From assembly GCA_037951165.1 (NCBI GenBank), contig JBBDHG010000032.1, positions 9,572,001 to 9,636,000 of the forward strand: a stretch of 64,000 bases of DNA. The letters run 5' to 3'. The translations under genes were made by a program, and so were the position numbers. Positions 46,136 through 58,000 of the stretch are shown in pieces. The notes beneath the pieces were generated by a model, which was not told the DNA's origin, did no database searches, and was given only the letters and a program-made list of their open reading frames with translations. Within the stretch, counting starts at the first letter, position 1, and each line of letters opens with the position of its first letter. The DNA is from Lophius americanus (Eukaryota > Chordata > Actinopteri > Lophiiformes > Lophiidae).

Positions 46136-48220
46136 AAAATAATTGTGAGAGGACATGAAGAACAGTTTTCTTCGGTTGATTGTAACTACCTGCATTGGTA
46201 GCAGTTCAAGCAGCTGGTCATCTAGTTATAGTTAACCATAAGTTCTGTAAATGTTTGAAATGATTCCTCATTTTATTTGTCTCCTTTTCTAACCCCTTCA
46301 TCTATACTTTCTTTCCTTGATCTACTTCATTTTCAGTCCAGCGTCTGCGCTGAAAAAAACAAGGAATGGAAGTCGTAACTGCATTATTTAATTTCTTGAG
46401 TTAAGAATGTCTGTCACGGGTCTGATGTTGGATTTCTTTATTAAACCCCACTGTATTAAGTGAGAAAAACTATAGATATTGTGGTTACTTACATGATTGT
46501 GGTCATTTTTGTGGTAAGAAAGGAACATACTGGACAGAGTATCACAAATTTCTATCTAATAATAGTTTGAAGGGTTTGCATTTTGACTGAAAGATTGAAA
46601 CAAAAGACACAAATTGTCTCTTTTTAGTGACGACATTCTACTCCTTTGCTAAATACATTTGTTTGATACAGTAAAAAACATTGCGGTAAAATCATATTAT
46701 GTTTAACGACACTTAGTAGAATTATCTCCTAAAAATCTGAAGATTATCGATTGGGACTTCTTTGTTGTTTATATGTCATTAATATTGAAGAATAGCTAAA
46801 ATTATTGTGTTTGAAATTATATATTTAGTGTGGCCAATGGCAATTCCAATACTTTTAAGTGCACCAACTTATTATAAAAAACTTTGTCTTTCACTGGTTC
46901 TTTTAGAATGATATATCTGATTCTGTCTTTGCTTGTTTGAAGTGTGACAACTTATTTATCTTAGAGACTGATTTTTGTCTTCTTGGTTTACAGCATTGTT
47001 GTAAAATTAATTTTGTTTGGCCAGAAAATGCTTGAATATAAGATAATACAAATAACTGAGTTGTAATTTGAAGTTATGTCCTCTCACTGACTACGCAAAC
47101 AAGTAAGGGGCAGAATGTAAGATATGGAGATAAATGTTTTGGTTTGTTTTTTTGGTTTCTCTCCTAATACTATACAATACTGATAGAAAACATAATAATG
47201 CGAGTTTATCAGGCTTCGCTCAAACTTGTAGAACGACATAAACCACGTGATAAGTGAAAGTCAGTGGGTTTTTCTAAATTCACAACACTGATGAACGGAG
47301 TCTCTCTAGGGAGATTTAAGATGTCAAAATGATCTCGAGGCCACGACCTAATACGCATTATTAAGTCGTGGCCACAATATAATTATTTTTTTCTTCAATG
47401 TCACCAGAGGGGCTCCATACTGATGAGTGAAGACTGGGTTCACATCAAATGATAGATCTCTCAGACTCATTTAAAGTTATAACTTAAAAATATGTGGATA
47501 CATTTTTAAGCACGATTCACTGAAGAGGTCAGAAATCTGAGACTTCTTTGCCTTTTTAGTTTGGTCTAGTTCACTTACGATGTGTTAAATAAGCAAATGT
47601 CCATTTGTTATTGCCATTCTTCTCCCTCATGTACATTGTCATTTTTGGTAGATGGTCCACTTTTATTTGTGTACTGACAGGTCATTTCTGGTCAGAAATT
47701 CTGCTTTAAGACATACTGAATAAACATTGTGCTACGATATTAAGGAACGAGATTGTTAAATCCTTGTCACTAATGCGTTGTCTACACATTTTTCAACACA
47801 CCCCCTGGCCATTCTTGCCTTTACCTACAGGGAGTGACATACTCAAGGCTATCACTGCAGACTTTACATCCAGTCAGCCTTTCAAAATTACACTGCACAT
47901 AAAAGTAGGGACATTTTAAGACGGTTGAGATGTCTATCTTACTTTTAATGTAAATTTCTTTGAGAAGTACCTTAATAGCTTTTTTAAGATGACTTTGTTT
48001 ACAAATAAAGGTATATAAAGGGCGTTTGCGTCGCAATAACCTAAACAAACAGAATTGCAGTAACTTGCAAAGCATTAATGAAATAATATTGATAAAATGT
48101 GGTGTAATATAGACTATATTCATAATGTCAGGGTTTGGTTTTCAACCATTTCAAAAGAAGAACAGAAATAAAAGCGTGTCCATGTAGAACTAAATGTGAT
48201 ATTGAGAGTAAGGCTGAGTT
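46136..48220. other. Intergenic between tmed7 and fem1c, no gene
   Basis: AT-rich with no recognisable exon. In mammals TICAM2 lies between TMED7 and FEM1C; I see no TIR-domain frame here on either strand. The 100-codon - strand frame at 47821-48123 has no family signature. A near-perfect hairpin lies at 47339-47373 (separate entry). Confidence 0.6.
47339..47373. repeat. Hairpin palindrome, 15-bp arms with one mismatch, 5-nt loop
   Basis: Left arm 47339-47353 (GGCCACGACCTAATA) pairs with right arm 47359-47373 (TATTAAGTCGTGGCC) except at one position; the loop is CGCAT. One arm has C and the other A at the mismatch, so a single transition would restore a perfect palindrome. Confidence 0.85.
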
Positions 48221-48229
48221 GTTGATGAG

Positions 48230-49083
48230 CCACGATAGTATTTTTTCATTGGCTACGTAAGAGTCACGCCGCTCTGTGATTCGCCACCCATGTGTCAATC
48301 ATATTTGCTAGTGGAGAAGATAAGGCTGCGTTGGGTTAACGATTTGTCACAAACTGAGTCGTGATCATCCGGTTGATCCGTGGGTGGAATAGCCTCCCCT
48401 GTTTTCCTTCACCGGGACGATTTTGGCAGTTTGCTGGGAGGCGTGTTTTGATGAGCAACAATTACCATTACGGGGAGTAACATCGGAGTTTTTTTTCCAG
48501 TGTTTTCGTGAGAAAAGAGCTGCTCGGAAAGTGGAGATATCCCTTGCTCGGTTAGCCTATCTTCTCACCGGCTAAGCTAGCAGAAGGGTGGGGGTGGATT
48601 TCTACGCTTCGGCCCTCTGGAAGAAAATAGTAAAACCTCCCGGGAGAATGTCGTGGAGACATGTCAAGCTAATGAAGCGGAGCTAAAGGGAGAGTCGTTG
48701 TCGGACGGGGAGAAATGTCCGTGGATAAGCACCAGTTGAGCGCTCAGTAAAGAGAAGATATGTCTGTTTGCTAATCTGAGCTAGTCGGTTAGCCGAACTG
48801 ATCGAGGAAGTTGTGCCTCCAAATGTATTCCTGGACCAAGGGTCGTCTAAAGCTAAGGATTTATCGGTAGAATAAAGATCATTCTCATAACTGGTCCGTG
48901 ATGTATTTGGATTAACAATTTGGATGGAAGGTCATCAATGCTATGTAGTTTGTTAAACGTGAGCTAGATATTGCTCTAGTTGTTGTAAACAAAGGTTCCC
49001 AAGCTCCACTTGTCAATCACGTCGTTTACATTACTCATCAAGTTGTCGTTGTCTTTTTTAATCAGTCAAACTAACTTCCTGAT
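48230..49083 (+). promoter_or_regulatory. fem1c: Probable fem1c promoter and 5' leader
   Basis: A GC-richer region upstream of the fem1c ATG. An inverted CCAAT box (CATTGGCTACG) is near 48249. The leader has many short GC-rich stretches and several out-of-frame ATGs (for example ATGTCGTGG near 48648). A splice acceptor TTTTTTAATCAG ends at 49065, just 18 nt before the start codon, so the leader is probably spliced from an upstream non-coding exon whose donor I could not fix. Confidence 0.45.
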
Positions 49084-52000
49084 ATGGATATAAAGACCGC
49101 AGTTTTTAACGCAGCCAGGGACGGCAAGCTGCGTTTGCTCCAGAAACTATTGGAGAATAAAGATGGACACGAGGTGACCAAACTAATGGGGGAGAAGACA
49201 AACGGAGCCACGCCGCTTCTCATGGCCTCCAGGTACGGCCACCTGGACCTGGTGGAGTACCTGCTGGAGTGCTGCTGCGCTCCTGTTGAGAACGGTGGCT
49301 CCGTGAACTTTGACGGTGAAACCATTGAAGGAGCTCCCCCTCTTTGGGCTGCTTCTGCAGCTGGACACCTTAAGGTGGTTCAGTCCTTGCTGGGCCATGG
49401 AGCTTCTGTCAACAGCACCACCTTGACCAACTCCACACCCTTAAGGGCAGCCTGCTTCGATGGACACCTAGACATTGTGAAATACCTGGTGGAGCACAAA
49501 GCTGACCTAGAGGTGGCAAACAGACACGGGCATACCTGTCTAATGATTTCCTGCTACAAGGGGCACAAGGATATAGCCCAGTATCTGCTGGAGAAGGGTG
49601 CAGACGTCAACAGAAAAAGTGTAAAAGGTGAGTGGACTCCACAGCTATCAACCAAACGGTTGATACCCTTGTATTCACACAATTATTGACTTGAGTTAGG
49701 AAACGAGTCTTCAGGTCAAGTTCATTTCGATGTTTATGGCTTGTACAGGTGCTGGTAATCCTGCGAGGTTAAATTAAAAAAACAACTTCACTTTATAAAT
49801 TAATTTATTATCCAGGGTATACCCTGCCTCTTGCCCAATGTGAATTGGGGATAGGCACCAGCCCCTCAACCCTGGAAAGGATAAGCGGTAACGGATAAGG
49901 CGTCAATTTGATTTTCATTTAACCCATCAGGATTTTTCTAGAATTGGCAGAGGAACATAAGACGAAATTAGAATTGCATCATTGCGTGTTTGTATTTGAA
50001 ATGACTCAAAAGAAAAACATGAAGACAGTGGAAAGATTCACGTCAGCTGGGACTCATTCTGTGGGTGTGTCTGAAGATTTCACTTTGTCCTTGGACGGTC
50101 CCTCATGAATAGATTGAAACCGAAGTCCATATGTTTGTCAGAGTATCAATGTTTAAATTTTATTTTCTCTTAATTGATTCTTTGTAATTCTCCTGTATCT
50201 GAAAGTCTGAACATATTTGGACCCTGACTCCACATTTACTAACAACCATAAAGTAAAATATCAGTGGCGTGACACTCTATCATCTGCAAAGATGAAGCAG
50301 TAATGCTGACTTTTATTTCTTGAATTATTTGCTTTGGTTATAGTAGTATATGGGGACATGCTTCTTCTGGTGAGATCAAGAAAGCCGCAATTGGCTTTGA
50401 ATCTTCCCATATATCTATCTCTGCCTCAATGTCCTCATGGATGCAGTCTTCTACATCAGGGATTTTTCACCACTGATGGAAGTTGACAATTCCTCACTGA
50501 CCTGACTTTCCCATTGCTGTAAAGTCAGCAGAGATTAGATGCATAAAAGTGACCCAAATCAGAATTGAAAAGGTCCTGTTCCATGTGTGTTGTTTACATC
50601 GGCATTAAAACTCATCTGTTATACTCAACAGTAAAAAATAAAAATTGATGATACACTGTTACAGTGGTTGGATTTAATTCAAAATGGGACGTGTTTTGTA
50701 TTGGTTTGTTCCTGTTTTGGGTTGTCAATATTCTACACTTCCAGATGGCATAACGCTGCTGTTTTTGGCCATTTCCAACTTGCCTACCGTTGACTTGTTT
50801 GCAGTTGATGTTTAATTAATCAATTTCACCAATATTTAAAACACATCATATGTAGTTATTTAGTTATCCTTCGGACTATTGCCTCTCCCATAAGAGCTGA
50901 ACAACCATGAAGGACTACATATGTATTTTTAAGGTGTCAATTTTCCAAAAACAATGGATATTGTGTTGCCAGAGGAAAAAAAGGTCTGACACCACAATCA
51001 CAGTCCATAGTACTTTTTGAATAGCTGTGGCCTACTGTCTTCCTTCAGCACAGAACATTTTAGTAAGGAGCTTTATTATAAGGCTTGCTCCCTCAGGGAT
51101 GGGTAAAATGCAGAGAAATAATTTCACTATGTCATACTGTGTATGACTGGATTTGATCAATAAAGGATCTCCAGGTTATAGGGTTGACATGTAGTTCGAT
51201 GATTTAAGATATACTTTATTGTCCACAAAAGGAAATTTGTTTCGGTTTTCGTCCAACTGCAAATTTCACAAAAAGTACAGGGCAGAACACATGCAATGAT
51301 TTCACTGAGACCAATATCACATAATAGTAGTAGCAATAGTTGTTTGCCAGAATTTGGCTGAAAGTGGATTTTCAATGGCAACTTAAATGATAGACTGGAA
51401 AAGGACAAATCTGATAGCTGATTATTCAGTCAATCTAAGCCCTTCCACCCAAAAGAAAAAAATAACTTGAGACCTATGCGGCCAAAGTAAGGCCTAAATC
51501 TGTTATTGATCCCACTGATCTTGATGGGAATAGGGTTGCAGTAATTGATTATTTAATTGATTGAGTATTGTATTGATGAATCTGGCGATAAATCAAATAA
51601 GAAATATTGCAATTTCTTTTCAAATAGATCAATTTGTTTTTTTCAAGAACAAAGTAAGATCCAAATGTAAAGTGCATTATAAATTAAATGTATTATTATT
51701 ATTATTAAAACGGTTAATAAGACGAGTCTCTGGAATGAACAACCATTTGCTCCCCTTTTAGAAAAACATATCTGTCTCTGCTGTGTGCACTAAAACATTT
51801 ATAAAAACATAGGAGCTGGAAGACTATCATGTGGCCATGGACGTTTTTGCTGCTATTGTGATACTTTTTAATTTATTAACAGCTATCCTATACCTGTATA
51901 GCCTACTGGAGATATGAAGGAGGGAGGAAAAGGTTTTCCAAACGAAAGCCTTGTTGGTACCTCAAAGTTTTTTTTCTTTGACTGATGTCACATGATTTCA

Positions 52001-55000
52001 ACCTCACTAATAACTTAATGAGGTTTATGTTGTGTGGTAAACCTACCAGAAATGTAACGTTAACATCAACATCATCCGAAGTAACCTTAATAGCAGAAAC
52101 TCCTCATCGCGGGATTTATCATGAAAATCCAGATTCACAGATAGTCGGAGATCTTAAAAGATCTACCTCTTCAATCACTTAATTTATTGTTGCATAAAAA
52201 GAGAAGTTGGTGGTTCTAATCCACTTTTGTTGTTATGGGATTTATCCGCAGATTCTCCAACTTCAGAAGTTTTTCTGCGCTTTTTAATTTGTTCACAGCG
52301 TCGGTCTATCACGGCTCCTGACGGTTTTTGTTTGGAGTTTTTTTTAGCCTTAATTATTTCTTACTTACCCACTTATTTTTTATGAGAGTGGAGAACATCC
52401 ATTCACCAACATCCAGATCCACCGTATGTCTGTTAGTCTATGTCTCAGTTTTTAACCTCCCCAAATCTGAGCCAGTTTTGAATAAGCAACTGTTCGTTTA
52501 CCTCCATTCACCAGGTGAAATGCTCTCCTGGGAGACATAGGTCCGTCGGATGACAAGAGGTTGACGTGACTCCTTAGAGCGTTTATCAAGTTTTCGATAA
52601 GTACCTTGCAAAACATGGACTGCAACATGATTCCAGTGGTTGGCAGGCTACCGGGGGATATGTAGGGCGATCTAATCCACTTGCTCATTAAGTGTTGCAC
52701 CATTGCTAGTATCTGTTTCCATACTTATCAGACAGCTGTTCATTGTTTGAGATGTGTGGAAACATGTACCAGGCCTGCAATGAATAATCAACGTAATAGA
52801 CAAAAATCCATTCTTAAATTAGAGGTTGGAAAATTTAATAGGCGATTATTCGGTGATGTCATCCGACACTGCCTCTGACACCGCATAATAACGGTGTGGG
52901 AACATTTCACACTCAACACGGCCTAAAAAGTTGTAAACTGCAAGATTTGCAAAGCTGACCTGCCCTTACATGATGCACGTCCATAATGCAGGAGCATGTG
53001 AAGCGGAGGCAAATTGGCTGTGTGGACGACGGCTACTCGTCTCGAAAAAAATAGATAATAAGCCGGCTCATTTTCCAGTCGTTCGTTCAGTCCATTATAT
53101 GTTGGCTTTGTTCAGGGACTTCAGGGCTTGTGGCTGTCTCTTAGTTCCCGCTAGCCGTAGCTGCTCTAGCAAAGCAAGTTATTTCGGCCCTAACAATTTT
53201 TTTAGGGAATGGCCACAGTCTTGTTCCGCATACTGATTTGGAATAGTTTTTTCACGTCCGATGCCCGGATAAACTTCCCATTTATCCGGGCTTTGGACCA
53301 GCACTAGCTGATGGCTGAGTAGGCTGTTAGCACTAAGGATAACACAGGGTTTTGTGCCAAGCCCTCTTTCATCTTGGATTTGAACCCCAGTCTCCGTGAC
53401 CAAAGTCAGTGGTGTAACCCCACTGAGCTATCCAGCTCAGGTGATCAAATGTGATTTTGATGTGGTCAAATTTGATCTTTAGTTTTTGTGTGCGTGTATA
53501 GCGCATGCGTACAACCAACAGGTAACAAGCCTCCAGTGTCTCTGCTTGGCTGATCTTTTTTTATCAAACTTGGCTTCCCGGCGCTGATTGATCGATCAGT
53601 CGATTGGTGCAACTCTACTTAAAATAATAGCCGTTTGCTGCCACTTTATCGCACAGGCTGACACTGTAATTGTCGATTGCGATTTCATTAATCGTATAGC
53701 TTTAGTTACATCCAGATTGCAAACGATTTAGCCTTAATAGTTGTTGACTAATACACAAAGTTGTATTTTTTTTATTGTTTATTTTCCTAAATTTATAATG
53801 ATGTTTGAATTGATTCTGGAGAAATTGCTTCTTTCTTTTTTTTTTATATATACTGTATATTTATTCTTATACTATCTATACATTTTCTATACGGTTTGTA
53901 TCAGTAGTGATGTGCCAAAGATATGCAATATGAGAGGACTAAATTCCAGTTCAGCAAATTTACTGTTGGTATAGTGACCTGTTTGGTTTAACAGTCTGTA
54001 ATAATAAGAGTTAAGTTAATAAAAAGACGTATTCTGGAAAGAAATATTAATATTTATCGTTTTTATTGTTAGGCAGTTGCCAACTACCACAACCTAATGC
54101 TAAGTCAAAAGCTAATAGCTAAACTAGAGCCACTTAGTTATTGTGTGCTGTGTTTATATTTACTTAACCTCTGCCTAACAAGGAGGAAAGAAAATCAATA
54201 ATTTTGAATCAAAGGAGTCCTAGCGTTTACCTGCGCCTAGAGGATTTTTAGTAAACGAGTTAATCTAATAATTCAAGGAACCGTTTCAGCTATGGATTAG
54301 AAGGATTTTTAACAAATAGTTCGACCATTTCAGCTTAGATGTTGCCAGCTGTTTCCACAGGCCACCATCAGAGCAGAGTTCTACAGAGTCGGATGGCTGA
54401 AATAAAACATTTTTTTCTGGACTTTGTCTAGTGCTTGTAAAGTACAGATTATCTGTCCTTAACTCATGTTTCTGTTCAATCGTTGCTGAAAACTTGAAGC
54501 GCTGTCTCTCAAGCCATCTTTTGGTTTGTCCATTCTGGGCCGTGATAGAAGCAGTGACTGACTTTTGAATAAGGAAGCACTTCTTATATAAATAAGATGG
54601 CTCACACAAAGAATTTGAAAACGATACAATTCTTGGTTTAAGGTAATTGTACATTAATTACCTTAAAAAGGCTAAAGCCTAATTAATGTTTTAAGCCAAG
54701 CTTAAAACATTTTCTAAAACTGTTAAACATTTTCTGCGTTAAATCAATGCAAGAAAGAACGTGTTGGAGAATTTCACCCAATAATGTTTTGTAACTCAGA
54801 TAGAAAGAAGAAGATAAAAGAAGTTTCAGATTTCAGTTTTCAAATCAGATACCGACTGTTTTGAAACAAACTCATCTGCTGTTAAAAGCACAAATTGCAT
54901 TTTGGTAAATTTATAGCAGCCTAAGGATTGAATGTATAATTTTGCTTAGGAACAAATGGCATGTCTTGTCTAAAAAAAAAAAAAAAGTAATACTGATTGT

Positions 55001-58000
55001 AGAATCTTTTTTTTTTTTTTTTATTAAACCGTTCAAGATACCGACTTAAATGATCGCAAATGCAATTAAATTTTGCAATTTTTTTTTTCGTATTTATGTA
55101 TCAGTAGGCAAAATTTGCTGAATCGTTCAAAGAGTCCTCCTTTTTGGTGTTGTAAAAGTGGCCAACCTACTTATGACGTCAACGGTCAGTCTCCATGCTA
55201 TGACTGTTGCTGAAGTAAAAAAAAAAAAAATTCAGCTTTCTGCTGAGAAAGTTGGTTCAGCAGGAAATGATTGACAATCAATTTGTAATGATAATTGATC
55301 ATTGATAATTGTTTTAAGAGAGCGGGGCAGCAGGGGAGAACAGCTCCCTTTGGGGAGGGAGAGTAGGTGAATTCAAACAGCAGGGAAACAGTCAGAAGTT
55401 CAGTAGTTCATGGGTGTATCTGGGAAATATTTATGATATGAAATGTATACCTTACACCAGTCAATTGGTATCATTATTATTTATCCATTGTGAACTGTGT
55501 TTAATGAATCATCCATTGTTAGCATGACTTTTTGTCAAGACGCTATTCACATCAATACAACCAATGTTTTGGTGATTAGATTAGATAACAATAGTAAAAC
55601 ATTACTTAAGGAGCAGTAAGATTATCATAGCTTTAGCCTTTTTAATTTAGCACTCAAAGTTCAAAAGATTGAGGCATTTAACTTTGATAGCTACAAAATT
55701 TTCTTTGATGGATATATTTCGGCTCCTAAATACTTCGGGTTTAGGAACGAATGTCTCCTAGATATTATCTTTGTCTGGAGCCTCTCAATCATGATAATTT
55801 TAAAAGCATTTTCAAAGTGTTAACCCGGTTCGCCTTGATCGTCTCAAATAAACTAAAAGTATAAAGAGAAATAAGCTAAGCTCCTAAACAAATAGTGCTG
55901 CTGTCAGTATTCTTGCAACATTAATTTCTACTAGATACAAATAATAGATTGCACCACCAACATCCTTAAATACTTGCAAATACGCCACTTGATGAGTCTG
56001 TGCTTCGTGTTTGATTTATTCATTTTGCGTCTTATTCATTTTATGTCCATTTAAAACAGTTTTCCGGTAGGACTTTTCCGGTTGTGCTTTGGTCTTTCAT
56101 TTACACAATTACACTGTTTTCAGGGCATAAAAATATGAATTTCTGAAAAGGGTTTCCAGAATGTTTTGAAAATACTACTATTTCTGTCTCTGTGAAAACC
56201 AACGAAAAAAACTCTTGTAAACGTTTATGTTACAGCCCTACGTGCATGGCTGTTGGAAATAGGGATGGTATCTAAAAACAATGTACGACAATCAAATTTT
56301 GTTTGCTCTTCAAACGCACACCAATACGGTTCCATTACGGTTATCAGCTGAGAAGATGGTCTACTCTCACTGGGCGTTCGTCTTCAGTGGGGGGTGTTAT
56401 TTAAAAGAGTACACCACCAACTAATGGCAAGTAGTACCTATTTCCACGTTTTCAGAAGTATAGAAAACAATCCTTCCTGTACGACGATTGTTTTCGAAAA
56501 TTTTGACCCGTGAAAGCGGAGCTTTTTTAAAACCCGAAGAAGTAATACTTTACCGTTTTCATCTAAAAGGCTCTTGAGTAATCACGGCCTCTTACTTTCA
56601 TTTTCTGTCCTGTCCCCCGATTGAGAGCCTGTGAACAATGATTGCAGTGGGGGCTATTTTCTGATTTCTACATAAAAAGGTGTCCTCATGCGCAGTCACT
56701 ATAATGAGCAGAAAATGTACTCATTCCCAATTTCTGCCATTTGAATTATTTAACAATATTTCTTTTCAAAATACACAAAGATGTTTTACAGGCACAGGAA
56801 AAAAGAAATCATGTAAAACAAGTATCTGTAGCAAAAAGAACAATTTCTTCTTTTGTTTCTATGTTATCTTTTCATATGACTTCTATTTTATTTTTACCAG
56901 ATAATGGATACAAGTATCAAAAAGTATATTTATTGACAAGTAATATTGGTTTCCATGTAAATAAAAGCCTGAACCTACCCAGTCTTTTTGACCTCAGACT
57001 GGCGTGTTAAGAGGAACATTAAATTGATTTACCGTAATACATTTTTTAAGATGCAAATTTTAATTATGGAATTAAAATCCATTGTTCTAGTGCCGGCCCC
57101 AAATACAGATGAATGTAAAACGAATGAGGAATTGCAATAATGGTAGAGGTGCAAATCACCAGTTCCATTACTGTACGTTATATCGAGTCTTTGGACAAGG
57201 ACACGATATTTGCAAATATTACAACGCCTGCCACGGTAGATTACCGTTCGATTCAGGGACCTGCGATCTATTTCAGACGATGTTATGTAGCCATTCGACA
57301 AAACTGGTTGCATTTCGCCTTCATAAAGAAACATTATAAAGCAATTTTGACATGTTTGGACAATTTTATGCTGAAATGTAATAATAGTAAAGAGAACAAA
57401 GAAATGTGTTTCTCTGTTAAGTAACACATTTTTCATGTTTAGATACAAATGTTTTTTTTTCTTATCAGTTAACATTATGACACCTGATTACCTTTAAATT
57501 AATAACATAACTGTTTACATTTAGTTTCCTAACATTGTATTAACATGGTTTGGATAGGTGCTGTGCTCAGTGTTTTGGAGGCATGAAACTCTGAACGTTT
57601 TACAGCCTACAAAACAAAACATCAACAAAAAAGCGTGAAAGAGTTTATTTGTACAAACTCGTTTAGTGTTTGATTATGGTTGCGCCGTCAATGCTAGCGC
57701 CGTCAATGCTAGCAACGTCAGCACGTATAATGCAACACCCGCTATATGTTAGCATCAAGCTAGAGGACCGAGCACTATTTATTTTTCAACATTTTTGTGA
57801 GGCAGTTAACATTCAGACTACACCTGGAAGCCTTTATCTTTCATTTGAAGAACGGATTATACGCCAAAAGGAATGCTAATGTTTAGGTAGAGCAGAGTAA
57901 AAGGAGAAAATCTAACTGGACCCTCTGGCTGTTCCATTGGTCCGCAGGTCTGTTTGCTGATAGGGAAGGGAGCCTGTGTATGGGAAACACTGCAGGCATG

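Noticed and set aside
53375..53442. tRNA gene on the - strand
   Set aside because: Box A and box B are good, but the acceptor stem does not pair and it adjoins repeat sequence. Better explained as a tRNA-derived SINE head.
57029..57475. Overlapping frames on both strands in fem1c intron 1, possible nested gene
   Set aside because: The amino-acid pattern is not recognisable and there is no splice or promoter context.
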